This document shows positions 18,083-27,137 of a stretch of DNA of 64,000 nt, one piece after another. The position numbers and the translations under genes are program-made. This DNA is from Neoroseomonas marina. GTDB taxonomy: Bacteria; Pseudomonadota; Alphaproteobacteria; Acetobacterales; Acetobacteraceae. How positions within the stretch are numbered: the first letter of the stretch is position 1; every line of letters begins with the position of its first letter. Location of the stretch: positions 302,050-366,049 of the forward strand of contig NZ_JABBKX010000004.1 of the NCBI RefSeq assembly GCF_012927745.1, given 5' to 3'. The notes beneath the pieces were generated by a model. The model ran no database searches. It was given only the letters and a program-made list of their open reading frames with translations, and was not told the origin of the DNA.

Positions 18083-18683
18083 ATTCCAGCGGCGCGCGGT
18101 GCAGGATCTGAACGGTCTGCGAATCAGGCAGGCTGATCAGGCCGTCGGAACTCATCTGCGTGAAGTTGCGGCAAACGGTTTCCGGTGACAGGCAGAGGTA
18201 GTCGGCGATGTCGTAGCGCGACATCGGCAGGCGGAAGCTGGCCTCGCCGGGCGCGATCCGTTCCGACATCTCGAGCAGGAACGCGGCCAGCTTCTCCCGG
18301 GCGTTCTTGTGGCCGAGCATGAAGAGCCGCGCCTGCATGGCACCGATGCGGGCCTGAGCGAGTTCGCTCTCGCCTTCCGCTTCAGCGGTATCGGCCGTGA
18401 GGAGAGCGACACGCGCAGGCGTCACTGCCTCGATGCTGCCATTGTGGCGGCGCACCTCATCGATCCCGATGCCATCGTCGGGCATCAGGAAGTCGGTGAT
18501 CTGCCGGCGGCCGTCATGCAACGGGTGGCAGACGCGCAAGCAACCCTCGACGACACGCAAGGCCACGAGGTCGCCGCGGTCGGACGACCGGAAGACCTCG
18601 CCTCGGCGCATGCGGCGCTCGGGCAATCGGGTGTAACCACGCAGTTCCAGTGGAACTGCGCCTGACTCATGCCTGATTAACAT
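18069..18683 (-). CDS. Crp/Fnr-family regulator, FixK-like
   Basis: The product (204 aa) has an N-terminal cyclic-nucleotide-binding-like barrel and a C-terminal winged helix with MSRYDIADYLCLSPETVCRNFTQM (about residues 150-175), the recognition pattern of the Crp/FixK group. No N-terminal cysteine cluster for an Fe-S centre is seen, so it is FixK-like rather than a true Fnr. ATG 18683 has a GGAG site 6 bases upstream. It lies downstream of a FixJ-type regulator reading the same way, a FixJ-FixK pairing. It converges on the wzy gene with a 14-base overlap. Confidence 0.87.
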   Translation of the reverse strand: MLIRHESGAVPLELRGYTRLPERRMRRGEVFRSSDRGDLVALRVVEGCLRVCHPLHDGRRQITDFLMPDDGIGIDEVRRHNGSIEAVTPARVALLTADTAEAEGESELAQARIGAMQARLFMLGHKNAREKLAAFLLEMSERIAPGEASFRLPMSRYDIADYLCLSPETVCRNFTQMSSDGLISLPDSQTVQILHRAPLEFIGR

Positions 18684-18741
18684 GGCATTCTCCGCGCTGG
18701 GGGGTGGCGTGGATCGCCTCGAACACCGGGACGCTACGAGC

Positions 18742-18771
18742 GGGTTTTGTGCACCGCCATACGGAAAACCC
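18742..18771. promoter_or_regulatory. Inverted repeat upstream of the FixK-like gene
   Basis: GGGTTTT, 16 bases, AAAACCC is a perfect 7-bp dyad in the 129-base gap between the response-regulator stop and the FixK-like start. The centre is about 73 bases upstream of ATG 18683. Long spacing and lack of a T-run argue against a terminator; an operator is possible. Confidence 0.35.
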
Positions 18772-18812
18772 CTAACCAGGAAGCAACGTGATCGCCCTCA
18801 CATTTATCGTGA

Positions 18813-19463
18813 TCAGGCGTGCTGGACCGGAGCGCGCGCGTCGACCATGCCGGCCTCGATCGCGATGCGCACCAGCTCCGTGACGCAGCTCGCACCTGAC
18901 TTCCTGAAGATGCGTGCGCGATGAACCTCGACCGTGCGGGGGCTCATGTGCAGCGCATTCGCGACGGCCTTGTTCGACCCCCGCGCGACGAATGCGGCGA
19001 GGACCTCGCGTTCCCGTGGGGTCAGCGCGTGCAGACGCGCGCGCGCGGGAGATTCCTCCACCGCCGGCCGCAGCGTCTGACAGGCCGCGGCCACCGTCTC
19101 GAGCAGCAGATCCGGGTCGACGGGCTTCTCGAGGAAATGGACAGCGCCCTCGCGCATCGCCTCGACCGCCAGGGGGATCGTCGCGTGGCCGGAGAGAAGG
19201 ATCACCGCGAGGGGCGCTCCGCAGGCCGACGCACGTTCGCGCAGGGTCCGCAGCATGCTCACGCCATTGCTACCCGGCATGCGGACGTCGCTCACGACCA
19301 GCAGGGGCGTGCCCGGGGCCGACTGGCTCGCCGGATCGGCCAGGAACATGTCCGCCGAGGCGTAGCTGCGTACCTCATACCCGTTCTGCGCGAGCAGACA
19401 GGCCATCGACTCGCAGATCGCGGAGTCGTCGTCGACAACATGTATTGGAGTGGTTGTATTCAT
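18813..19463 (-). CDS. FixJ/NarL-type response regulator with LuxR DNA-binding domain
   Basis: The product (216 aa) has a receiver domain with acidic pocket DDD (11-13), phosphoacceptor Asp in LVVSDVRMPG (D59) and the conserved Lys in FLEKPVD, then a LuxR helix-turn-helix with LTPREREVLAAF and SPRTVEVHRARIFRK. This is the FixJ arrangement. ATG 19463 is chosen because GAGGTG sits upstream at ribosome-site distance. It is divergent from the histidine kinase at 19753, its likely partner, and upstream of the FixK-like gene. Location inside the polysaccharide locus suggests control of these operons. Confidence 0.9.
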   Translation of the reverse strand: MNTTTPIHVVDDDSAICESMACLLAQNGYEVRSYASADMFLADPASQSAPGTPLLVVSDVRMPGSNGVSMLRTLRERASACGAPLAVILLSGHATIPLAVEAMREGAVHFLEKPVDPDLLLETVAAACQTLRPAVEESPARARLHALTPREREVLAAFVARGSNKAVANALHMSPRTVEVHRARIFRKSGASCVTELVRIAIEAGMVDARAPVQHA

Positions 19464-19511
19464 GATGAACACCTCACTCAGAAGAATAGAAACCGGACGC
19501 GAGCGAAGAAC

Positions 19512-19539
19512 TTGGCCGCTAGGCGTTCCGAGGTATATT
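19512..19539 (+). promoter_or_regulatory. Candidate sigma70-type promoter for the histidine kinase
   Basis: TTGGCC at 19512-19517 and TATATT at 19534-19539 with a 16-base spacer, in an unusually AT-rich stretch ahead of the kinase gene. The match is imperfect and not tested against background. Confidence 0.35.
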
Positions 19540-19574
19540 CGATAATGGTTCTAGATCAAATCAATAAGGACGAA

Positions 19575-19593
19575 GACTTGTCATTAGCAAGTC
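19575..19593. promoter_or_regulatory. Inverted repeat in the kinase/regulator divergent region
   Basis: GACTTG, 7 bases, CAAGTC is a perfect 6-bp dyad between the divergent response regulator and histidine kinase genes, just downstream of the candidate kinase promoter. It may be an operator for one of the local regulators. A T-run lies 9 bases further on but is too far for a standard terminator. Confidence 0.35.
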
Positions 19594-19635
19594 CGATGTG
19601 CCATTTTTTGAGCGGGGGCGAGGGGAGTTGCCTTC

Positions 19636-19677
19636 ATGATTGAGAAATCCCCATCGCTATCAACCAAGACGCAATAA
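19636..19677 (+). CDS. Possible 13-residue leader peptide
   Basis: ATG at 19636 opens a 13-codon frame (MIEKSPSLSTKTQ) ended by TAA. It has a good GGGGAG ribosome site 8 bases upstream, whereas the kinase gene 75 bases further on has none that is clear. This could be a leader peptide or chance. There is no run of one regulatory amino acid. Confidence 0.25.
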   Translation: MIEKSPSLSTKTQ

Positions 19678-19752
19678 GCGGACATCCTCCGTGCTGACCG
19701 GAGCGATGCCGAACATCAGGGTGCCCGACTGCCATCGCGGGACCGCGCGCCG

Positions 19753-21435
19753 ATGCGTGCGCTGATCCGCGCCTCTCGGACCCGTTGGCATGGTCGGTCC
19801 TGGCCCTGGCACCTGACCGGCATGGTCTGCGCCCTTGTCGCGGCCGCCGTCGTGCCGGCGCTGGTCCACTTCAACACCGGCGACGTGCGCCTGGCCTCGC
19901 GCACGGCCGCCGTCCATCAGGCGGAACAGGCGGTCGTCCGTACCGTGGCCTCGGTCTCCATGACGATCGATCATGCACGGGCCGCCCTCCGGACCGCTGT
20001 CGCACGCCGGGACGGTGCCGCTCATGCGGCAACACCGTCCGACGCCGAAGTCGTCCTTCGTCGCGTCGCGCCCGAAGCGGCACCGGTGAATCCGCGCCTC
20101 GCCGCGGAGCGTGGCCGGTCGGGTCTGCGCCTCGTCCTCGAGGAGCGGGTTGCGGATGCCCCCCTCCCCGGCACCGGTCCGATCCTCGGGACGGTCCGGC
20201 TGCCGCTCCAGGCGCCAGGGGGGTTGCCGCACTCGGCGGTCGGGCTGGCGGACGCCGGCGGCACGCGTCTCTATCCGATGGCCGGAACCGAACCTGACCT
20301 GCGAAGGGCGGCACGAACCCTCGCGGCCCAGGCGAAAGGTGTCGGTGCGGGGCATTACGTCGTCGAGGCCGACCAGGGCGCGGCGGCGACGGCGGTCGCC
20401 TGGACGCCGGTCCCCGGCACGCAGCTGGTCGCCTTCGCCGCCGTTCCGGTCGGGCCCACCGGACCGGGTGCCTGGCCGTGGCTCCTCGGAGCGCTCTCGG
20501 CGGTCCTCGCGGCGCTGGTGGTGGCGCTCGTGCATGGCGCCCGGGAACGCCGCCGGCTCTCCGAAGCGCTCGCCCAGGCGCAGCGGGATCACGAGGCCGC
20601 CATTCATGCGCTCGCCGAGCGACAGAGCCTCGAGACGCTGGGGCGACTGACCGCAGGCGTGGCTCATGACATGGGCAACGTGCTGCAGGCTGTCGAACTC
20701 TATCTGCGCTCGATCCCGGGCTCGCTCGACGACCGGGCCGCTACGCTCCGCCTCGTCGAGCGTGCCCGGGCAGCCGCGCGTCGCGGGGCCGTGGGCGCCC
20801 GGGATCTCCTGGCGCTCGCGCGGGGAAGCGAGCAGCCGGCCGAACCGACCGATGTCCGGCCGGTGCTCGGCGAACTGGCCGAAGTCATGCAGGAACTGCT
20901 CGGCGAGGCCTACGCGGTGCGTGTCGACGTGCCGGCGCAGCTCCCTCGGGTCCTCGCGGAACCGGGCGACCTCGAGGCGATGCTGATCAACCTCGCGACC
21001 AACTCCCGGGACGCGATGGCCGAGGCCGGCCGGGGGGTGCTGTCCATCTCCGCGGCGGTGATCGGCAGCCCGGACGACTCGACCGCCTCGACGGACCTGC
21101 CGGGCGGCGAATGGGTCCGCATCGTGATCGCCGACACTGGCGTCGGGATGGCGCCGGAGGTTCTCGAGCGGGCCCTGGAGCCCTTCTTCACCACGAAGCC
21201 GCGCGGCCGCGGCACGGGCCTCGGCCTGGCCCTGGCGCGCGAGTTCGCCGAGCGGTCGGGTGGCCTGCTGCGGATCGAGAGCGTGCCCGGAAGCGGCACT
21301 CGCGCGAGTCTTTTTCTGCACCCCGCATCGGATGCTGGTTCTGCGGCTGCTACCGATGCCAGTGTTGCGCAAACAGATGCGACGACCCTGCCCAACCGGG
21401 CGGGCCCAGCGGGAAACATCCATGCCTCAGGGTAA
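19753..21435 (+). CDS. Membrane sensor histidine kinase
   Basis: The product (560 aa) has a membrane segment at about 20-40, a roughly 200-residue periplasmic sensor domain of no family I recognise, a second membrane segment at about 241-262, a short coiled region and an NtrB/FixL-style kinase core: phospho-acceptor His305 in GVAHDMGN, N box NLATNSRDAM, G1 DTGVGM and G2 GRGTGLGLA. The usual HDFNN of this subgroup is HDMGN. It probably phosphorylates the FixJ-type regulator encoded divergently. Its last 14 bases overlap the beta-barrel gene, linking kinase and outer-membrane protein in one transcript. Confidence 0.88.
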   Translation: MRALIRASRTRWHGRSWPWHLTGMVCALVAAAVVPALVHFNTGDVRLASRTAAVHQAEQAVVRTVASVSMTIDHARAALRTAVARRDGAAHAATPSDAEVVLRRVAPEAAPVNPRLAAERGRSGLRLVLEERVADAPLPGTGPILGTVRLPLQAPGGLPHSAVGLADAGGTRLYPMAGTEPDLRRAARTLAAQAKGVGAGHYVVEADQGAAATAVAWTPVPGTQLVAFAAVPVGPTGPGAWPWLLGALSAVLAALVVALVHGARERRRLSEALAQAQRDHEAAIHALAERQSLETLGRLTAGVAHDMGNVLQAVELYLRSIPGSLDDRAATLRLVERARAAARRGAVGARDLLALARGSEQPAEPTDVRPVLGELAEVMQELLGEAYAVRVDVPAQLPRVLAEPGDLEAMLINLATNSRDAMAEAGRGVLSISAAVIGSPDDSTASTDLPGGEWVRIVIADTGVGMAPEVLERALEPFFTTKPRGRGTGLGLALAREFAERSGGLLRIESVPGSGTRASLFLHPASDAGSAAATDASVAQTDATTLPNRAGPAGNIHASG

Positions 21436-22714
21436 GACGACCACGCCGCCGCCCAGCCCGCTGAAATGCGCCGTCGGAGGGATCGGCGTGTCCCTCGCCT
21501 TGCTGCCCTTCTTCGCCCGGAGTGCGGCCGCGCAGGAAGACATCCGGGTCGCCCCCGATCGTGGTCAGACGGTGATGGAGCGGTCGCGCCCGGAGGTCGA
21601 TCCCGTCGGCGTCCGGCTCGGCAGCTTTCGGCTCGACGCCTCGGCAGCGGTGGGGGTCGGGTACGACGACAACCTGCTCGGCACCTCCACGGACCGCCTC
21701 GGCGACGGCTTTGTCGAGGAAAGCGCCCGCGCCAGTCTCGTGAGCGACTGGACGGTCCACCAGCTCGGCGTGCGCGCCGGCATCGTGAACCGCACCTATT
21801 TCAACGAAGGCAATTTCGACTGGACCGACTGGGACGCTTCCGCCTTCGGCCGCTACGACTTCGGGGGCGATACGTCGGTGAACGCGGCCTACACGCATTC
21901 GCGGCTGCACCTCGCGCCGCAGAGCGTGGACGTCCAGCAGGCGGGCCTCGCGGAGCCGGTGCCCTACAACGTCGACCAGTTCGACGTCGGTGGCACGACG
22001 CGCTTCAACCGGGTGACGCTCGGCCTGTCGGCGACCTATGCGATGTACCGCTACGACAATGTCCCCGGCCCGGGTGGGGATGTCTCGATCTACGACTACA
22101 ACTCGCTGATCCTGCGCCTCGATACCGGCTACGAGTTCGTCCAGGGCCGCAGCGTCACGCTCGGCATCCGCTACCAGGACGTGAAGTACCAGGACTCGAT
22201 CTCGCGCGATCGCGACAGCCAGACCTGGGCCGCTCTCGCGGGCTTCCGGTACGACTTCGACGGGGTCTGGGCTGCGCGCATTGCGGTCGGCTACGCGTGG
22301 CGCGACTACGAGGGTCCGCAGTTCAAGTCGCTGGGGACGCCGGCGGTCGAAGCCAACGTCACCTGGAACGCAACGGCCCTCACCACGCTGAACCTCACGG
22401 CCAGCCGGTCGATCCAGGAATCCATCCGCAGCACCACCGCAAGCTACGTCAGCAACTACGCGCAGCTCCGCGTGGATCATGAATTGCTGCGGAACGTGAT
22501 CCTCTCGGGCTGGGCCGGCGTCGGCGGGCAGGAGTACCAGCAGCCGACACAGCGGGCGACGGACCTGATCTTCGGCGCGCAGGCCACCTGGCTGATGAAC
22601 CGTCACCTCGCCCTGTCGCTCGAGTATCGCTACGTGGACCGGGTCTCCGCGACGGGTGGCCTGCAGGAGTATGACGAGAACCTGGTTTTTCTCCGCCTGC
22701 GCGCGGCACTCTGA
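21422..22714 (+). CDS. Outer-membrane beta-barrel protein (BBP2-type)
   Basis: The product (430 aa) has a signal peptide (hydrophobic GGIGVSLALLPFF, cleavage near AAAQ), then alternating amphipathic strands rich in Tyr, Asp and Arg, with repeated short strands such as VGVGYDDNLL and LALSLEYRYVDRV, and ends in hydrophobic FLRLRAAL. This matches the putative beta-barrel porin 2 group common in exopolysaccharide loci. It could provide the outer-membrane passage that the short OPX lipoprotein lacks. ATG 21422 overlaps the kinase stop by 14 bases. Confidence 0.82.
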   Translation: MPQGKTTTPPPSPLKCAVGGIGVSLALLPFFARSAAAQEDIRVAPDRGQTVMERSRPEVDPVGVRLGSFRLDASAAVGVGYDDNLLGTSTDRLGDGFVEESARASLVSDWTVHQLGVRAGIVNRTYFNEGNFDWTDWDASAFGRYDFGGDTSVNAAYTHSRLHLAPQSVDVQQAGLAEPVPYNVDQFDVGGTTRFNRVTLGLSATYAMYRYDNVPGPGGDVSIYDYNSLILRLDTGYEFVQGRSVTLGIRYQDVKYQDSISRDRDSQTWAALAGFRYDFDGVWAARIAVGYAWRDYEGPQFKSLGTPAVEANVTWNATALTTLNLTASRSIQESIRSTTASYVSNYAQLRVDHELLRNVILSGWAGVGGQEYQQPTQRATDLIFGAQATWLMNRHLALSLEYRYVDRVSATGGLQEYDENLVFLRLRAAL

Positions 22715-22728
22715 CCCGCACCGCCCTC

Positions 22729-22748
22729 CACGCGAGTGCGCTCGCGTG
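22729..22748 (+). terminator. Hairpin after the beta-barrel gene
   Basis: CACGCGAG, loop TGCG, CTCGCGTG forms a perfect 8-bp stem starting 15 bases after the stop codon. There is no T-run, so it could be a weak or factor-assisted terminator or an mRNA-stabilising structure. Confidence 0.4.
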
Positions 22749-22851
22749 ACCTGCAATCCGATGCGCCGACATGTTTTCCCCGGGCGCGGACGGGCGGCCG
22801 GCACGATCCCCCTAAGATGGCGGCATCTCGCAGGCCGAGGATGCAGCCCAC

Positions 22852-24009
22852 GTGCTGACGGACCGGAAGGCGGGCGCAGCGGTTCCGCTGCAGCGTCTGA
22901 CCACGCTCGACGCGCTGCGCGGCTTCGCGAGCCTGCTCGTGCTCTTCTACCACCTCGACGACGTCCTCGTCGCACGGGGAGCCGAGGCGCCCTTTGGCGG
23001 CCTGGGCCACGGCGGGGCGCGCGGCGTGGATCTGCTCTTCGTGCTCAGCGGCTATGTCATGGCGAGGCTGTATCTGCGCAACGGCCCGCCCAGGAGCACG
23101 CCGACGGGCTTCCTCCGGCAGCGCGCACGCCGCTTGCTGCCGGTCTTCTGGATCGTCTCTTTGGCGGCGCTGTCGCTGTACCTGATGGGCTATGGCGGGG
23201 CCGAGAAGGCCGCGAAGCTTGAGCCCTGGCGCCTGGCGGCGAGTTTCCTGCTGCTGCCGCAGGACATGCAGCCGCTGGTCAACGTCAGCTGGTTCCTCGT
23301 CTACGAGGTCCTCTTCTACGGCTTGGTGGCGCTTGCGCTGTTCAACCGGCGGCTTGGTCTCGGGGCCCTCCTGGCCTGGCAGGGGCTCGTGCTGCTGCTG
23401 TGGGTCGGGGGACATCCGGCCGGCCCCTCGGAGATGCCCGGCTATCTGCACCCCCGCTGCCTCGGCCTGGGGATCGGCGTCGCTTTCGCCCTGCTCGGCG
23501 AACGGCTCGAACGGAACGGGGCGGTGATCGGGCTGCGGCTGGCCCTGGTGATCGCCACCGCCCTCTTCGTCGGGGATGTGATCTGGGAAGGAACTGGGGA
23601 ACGGGACACGCACGGCGTGCCGATCGGGCTGCTCGACCTCGCGGTCGGCACGATGCTGGTGTCGGCGACGGCCCTCGAGAACCGCGGCGGCCTGCGCGCG
23701 CCGCGGCTGCTGGTCGGCGTCGGCAGCATGTCCTACTCGGTCTACCTGACGCATTTCGCGACGATGACCCTCATCGCCGCCCTGCTCGCCCATGCCGACG
23801 TCTCGCTGGGCGCGCCGGGCGCGCTGCTGTGCCTGGTGGGTGCGCTCTGCGTCGGCGCGGCCGTCCACTTCGGCCTCGATGGCCCGCTGCAGGCGTGGCT
23901 GCGGCTGCGTGGCACGAAGGGAGACGGGGGGTCTTCGGCACGACGGCGGGATGGGCGCCGCGCGGCGGCACTCGCGCCACCCTCGAACGAGCGCCACCTC
24001 CCCGCCTAG
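22852..24009 (+). CDS. Acyltransferase 3 family membrane protein
   Basis: The product (385 aa) is a polytopic inner-membrane protein of the acyltransferase 3 family: N-terminal TTLDALRGFASLLVLFYHLDD with the conserved Arg and His, followed by GVDLLFVLSGYVMA, and about ten membrane segments. Relatives transfer acetyl or other acyl groups to exopolysaccharide sugars. The only start for the frame is GTG 22852. It is separated from the beta-barrel gene by a hairpin and 137 bases, so may have its own promoter. It marks the right end of the polysaccharide locus. Confidence 0.88.
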   Translation: MLTDRKAGAAVPLQRLTTLDALRGFASLLVLFYHLDDVLVARGAEAPFGGLGHGGARGVDLLFVLSGYVMARLYLRNGPPRSTPTGFLRQRARRLLPVFWIVSLAALSLYLMGYGGAEKAAKLEPWRLAASFLLLPQDMQPLVNVSWFLVYEVLFYGLVALALFNRRLGLGALLAWQGLVLLLWVGGHPAGPSEMPGYLHPRCLGLGIGVAFALLGERLERNGAVIGLRLALVIATALFVGDVIWEGTGERDTHGVPIGLLDLAVGTMLVSATALENRGGLRAPRLLVGVGSMSYSVYLTHFATMTLIAALLAHADVSLGAPGALLCLVGALCVGAAVHFGLDGPLQAWLRLRGTKGDGGSSARRRDGRRAAALAPPSNERHLPA

Positions 24010-24058
24010 GGGTGACATCGCGCGGCAGGACGACATTCAGGCGACCCGCGCGGGCCAG

Positions 24059-24589
24059 CTACCGCGGGTAGACGATTCCGACGATCTCGACGTCTTCCGT
24101 CCCGGCCGGCGTCCGCACCTTTCGCACGTCACCGATGCGCGCCCCCAGCAGCGCCCGGGCCACCGGCGCCACCCAGGAGATGTCGCCCTTCTCCGCATCC
24201 GCTTCGTCCACGCCGACGATGCGGATCGTCACCTCGGCATCGTCGGACAGCCGCGCATAGGTCACCGTCGCGCCAAAGAAGACCTGGTCGCGCCGTGCCT
24301 GCGCCGCCGGATCGACCACCTGCACGCGCTCCAGCCGCTTGCGCAGGAAGCGCACCCGGCCGTCGATCTGCCGCAGCCGGCGCTTGCCGTACTGGTAGTC
24401 CGCGTTCTCCGAGCGATCGCCGAGGGAGGCCGCCCAGGAGACGATCTCGACCACCTTCGGCCGCTCATCCTCCCACAGCGCCCGCAGTTCCTCGCGCAAC
24501 GCCGCGGCGCCGGCCGGCGTCATGTAGAACGGCGTGCCTGGCGGAAGGCCCGGCGGGCCTTCCTCGCCATCCTCGTCATCGTCGCTCAC
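24059..24589 (-). CDS. greB: Transcript cleavage factor GreA/GreB family, GreB-like
   Basis: The product (176 aa) has the N-terminal coiled coil (FYMTPAGAAALREELRAL to FLRKRLERVQVV) and C-terminal FKBP-like domain (FFGATVTYA, ISWVAPVARALLGARIGD) of Gre factors, which rescue backtracked RNA polymerase. The basic patch RSENADYQYGKRRLRQID is GreB-like. An acidic extension DDDEDGEEG precedes the core. GTG 24589 forms a GTGA joint with the inositol phosphatase-family gene, so it is the last gene of the hfq-hflX group. Confidence 0.88.
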   Translation of the reverse strand: MSDDDEDGEEGPPGLPPGTPFYMTPAGAAALREELRALWEDERPKVVEIVSWAASLGDRSENADYQYGKRRLRQIDGRVRFLRKRLERVQVVDPAAQARRDQVFFGATVTYARLSDDAEVTIRIVGVDEADAEKGDISWVAPVARALLGARIGDVRKVRTPAGTEDVEIVGIVYPR

Positions 24590-25413
24590 GGGGCGAGCAG
24601 AGCCTCGTGGGCGGCTTCCCAGGATGCGCGGTCGGGCGCGCAGATCAGCCCGCCGTCGCGATGCGTCGGCAGGTAGGGGCTGCCGTCGAAGCGGGCGGAA
24701 TAGCCCCCGGCCTCGCGGTGGATGAGCCAGCCCGGCAGGTGGTCCCACGGCATCAGCCGGTTGTACAACTGCAGATGCGCGTGCCCGCCCGCCGTCAGGC
24801 GGTATTCGTGCGCCGCGCAGCGGAACCCGACGATGCCCGCGAAGCGCGCCAGGCGCGACGCGACGCGGGACCGCAGCGGCTCCTTCAGATAGGACCAGGA
24901 AACGGCGCCCACCATGCGATCGACCGAGACTGGCGCGGCGACGCGCAGATCGGTCATGTGCCGGCCCTCCGCATCGGCGATCCACGCCCCCTCCCCCCGC
25001 AGCGCCATCGCGGTGTCGTCGCCGAGCGGATCGTGGATCCAACCCGCCACGACCTCCCCGCGATGCACCGCCGCCGCCATCGATCCGAAGAGCGGCGTGC
25101 CCGAGGCGAAGTTGGCCGTCCCGTCGACCGGGTCGATCACGAAGGCGAGTTCCGCCCCGGCCAGGCGGTCGAGCACGCTCTCATCGGCCGCCGCCGCCTC
25201 CTCGCCGACGATGACCGCACCGGGGAACATCCGCGTCAGACCGGCGGCGATCACCTTCTCCGCCGCCTCGTCCGCGTCCGTCACCAGATCGAGCGGGCCC
25301 GACTTCGCTCGCACCTGACCCTGCGCCAGGCGCCGGAAGCGCGGCACGATCTCCGCCCGCGCCGCGCTCCGCAGCAGGGCGGCGACCTCGTTCGCCTGAG
25401 ATGCGGTAATCAT
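24586..25413 (-). CDS. Inositol monophosphatase family phosphatase
   Basis: The product (275 aa) has the metal-binding motifs of the family: GEEAA (about residues 70-74), DPVDGTANF (about 92-100) and a C-terminal WDHLPG motif in place of the usual WDxAAG. Substrate could be inositol phosphate, histidinol phosphate or 3'-phosphoadenosine phosphate; the motifs do not decide. It overlaps hflX by ATGA and greB by GTGA, so the three are translated as a unit. Confidence 0.87.
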   Translation of the reverse strand: MITASQANEVAALLRSAARAEIVPRFRRLAQGQVRAKSGPLDLVTDADEAAEKVIAAGLTRMFPGAVIVGEEAAAADESVLDRLAGAELAFVIDPVDGTANFASGTPLFGSMAAAVHRGEVVAGWIHDPLGDDTAMALRGEGAWIADAEGRHMTDLRVAAPVSVDRMVGAVSWSYLKEPLRSRVASRLARFAGIVGFRCAAHEYRLTAGGHAHLQLYNRLMPWDHLPGWLIHREAGGYSARFDGSPYLPTHRDGGLICAPDRASWEAAHEALLAP

Positions 25414-26738
25414 GTCCGGTCCGCGAAGCGCGCCCGATCGGCGGGGGACAGGCGCACGGTCAGCCGGATCTGCTCCTCCCCGTCGGTACGGGCGAGCACC
25501 TCTCCATGTTGGTACAGCCAGGCCAGACCGGCGCCATCGCTGGTCGGCACCTTCACCTCGATCGTCTCCATGCCGGCGGAGATGCGGGCATCGATCGCCC
25601 GGCGCAGGTCCTCGAGCCCCTCTCCGGTCAGCGCCGAGACCGGCACCGCATCGGGCACGCGCCGCTGCACCGCCTCGATGCCGCCGAGCAGGTCGGCCTT
25701 GTTCAGCACCTCAAGCACGCGGCCTTCCCAGCCTTCCTCGAGGCTCGCATGCGGCCCGTCGGCCATTTCCTGCATCACGCCGAGCACGTCCGCACGCTGC
25801 GCCGCGCTGTCGGGATGCGCGATGTCGCGGACATGCAGGATGATGTCGGCGGCGGCCACTTCCTCGAGCGTCGCGCGGAAGGCCTCGACCAGCTGCGTCG
25901 GCAGGTCGGAGATGAAGCCGACGGTGTCGGACAGGATGACCGTCCGCCCCGATGGCAGGCGGATCGCGCGCATGGTCGGATCGAGCGTCGCGAAGAGCTG
26001 GTCCTGCGCGTAGACGCCCGCGCCGGTCAGCGCGTTGAACAGCGTCGACTTGCCGGCATTGGTGTAGCCGACCAGCGCCACCACCGGGAACGGCACGCGC
26101 TCGCGCGCCTTGCGGTGCAGCCCGCGGGTGCGGCGCACCTGCTCCAGCTCCCGCTTCAGCTTGACGATGCGGTCGCCGATCAGGCGGCGATCGATCTCGA
26201 TCTGGGATTCGCCAGGACCGCCGAGGAAGCCGAAGCCGCCGCGCTGGCGCTCGAGGTGCGTCCAGGACCGCACGAGCCGCGTGCGCTGGTATTCCAGATG
26301 CGCGAGCTCGACCTGCAGCGCGCCTTCCTTGGTGCGCGCGCGCTCGCCGAAGATCTCGAGGATCAGGCCCGTGCGGTCGATGACCTTGCAGCCCCACGCC
26401 TTCTCGAGGTTGCGCTGCTGCACCGGCGTCAGGGAGGCGTCGACGACGACGAGCCCCGCATCCTGGTCCTTCAGCGCCCGGCCGATGATCTCGACCTGGC
26501 CCTCGCCGAGCAGCGTCGCCGGACGGCGCTCCCGCAAGGGATGCACGGCCTCGTGGACGATCGTGACGCCGATCGACGCCGCGAGTCCCACCGCTTCCGC
26601 CAGCCGCGCCTCGGCCGCGCGCTGCCCGCCCGCGTCGCCGATGGCGACGCGGTTGCTTCGTTCATAGGGCAGGACGACAGCGGCGCGGGTCGGGCCGCCG
26701 TCGCGAACCTCAGCTTCCGCCGCCAGGGGGCACCTCAC
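25410..26738 (-). CDS. hflX: GTPase HflX
   Basis: The product (442 aa) has the HflX N-terminal domain ([33 protein letters not shown]), the Arg/Gly-rich linker with [18 protein letters not shown], and a GTPase domain with G1 [10 protein letters not shown]3 DTVGF and G4 NKAD. HflX splits stalled 70S ribosomes. The GTG start at 26738 overlaps hfq by 29 bases; adjacency to hfq is conserved in proteobacteria. The C-terminal domain is somewhat longer than in E. coli. Confidence 0.96.
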   Translation of the reverse strand: MRCPLAAEAEVRDGGPTRAAVVLPYERSNRVAIGDAGGQRAAEARLAEAVGLAASIGVTIVHEAVHPLRERRPATLLGEGQVEIIGRALKDQDAGLVVVDASLTPVQQRNLEKAWGCKVIDRTGLILEIFGERARTKEGALQVELAHLEYQRTRLVRSWTHLERQRGGFGFLGGPGESQIEIDRRLIGDRIVKLKRELEQVRRTRGLHRKARERVPFPVVALVGYTNAGKSTLFNALTGAGVYAQDQLFATLDPTMRAIRLPSGRTVILSDTVGFISDLPTQLVEAFRATLEEVAAADIILHVRDIAHPDSAAQRADVLGVMQEMADGPHASLEEGWEGRVLEVLNKADLLGGIEAVQRRVPDAVPVSALTGEGLEDLRRAIDARISAGMETIEVKVPTSDGAGLAWLYQHGEVLARTDGEEQIRLTVRLSPADRARFADRT

Positions 26739-27045
26739 GCGTCAGCGTCATGCGGGTCTCGGACACCGGGGCACCCGCGGGCGCCGCTCCGACCGGCTGC
26801 GCACCGGCCTGGGCGGTCGCGTCGAACAGCATGATCGGCGCGCCGGGCATGACGGTGCTGATCGCGTGCTTGTAGACGAGCTGGGTGTGACCGTCCCGGC
26901 GCAGCAGCACCGAGAAGTTGTCGAACCACGTGATGATCCCCTGCAGCTTCACGCCATTCACCAGGAAGATCGTGACGGGGGTCTTGGATTTGCGAACGTG
27001 GTTCAGGAACACGTCCTGCACGTTCTGGGACTTCTCGGCGGCCAT
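26710..27045 (-). CDS. hfq: RNA chaperone Hfq
   Basis: The product (111 aa) contains the full Sm fold: [19 protein letters not shown], the Sm1 [18 protein letters not shown] and the Sm2 [10 protein letters not shown]. Residues 75-111 form an Ala/Pro-rich tail. Hfq binds small RNAs and poly(A) tracts and anneals them with mRNAs. ATG 27045 has an AAGGA site upstream. It is the promoter-proximal gene of hfq-hflX-inositol phosphatase-greB. Confidence 0.97.
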   Translation of the reverse strand: MAAEKSQNVQDVFLNHVRKSKTPVTIFLVNGVKLQGIITWFDNFSVLLRRDGHTQLVYKHAISTVMPGAPIMLFDATAQAGAQPVGAAPAGAPVSETRMTLTREVPPGGGS

Positions 27046-27137
27046 TGGACCGGTCCTTCTTCTTGCCGGTCACCGACCGGTCAGCGGTCCGGCGAAAACC
27101 ATTTCCGGCCGCCGGCGGGCGGAGTGTTGTCCGAGCG

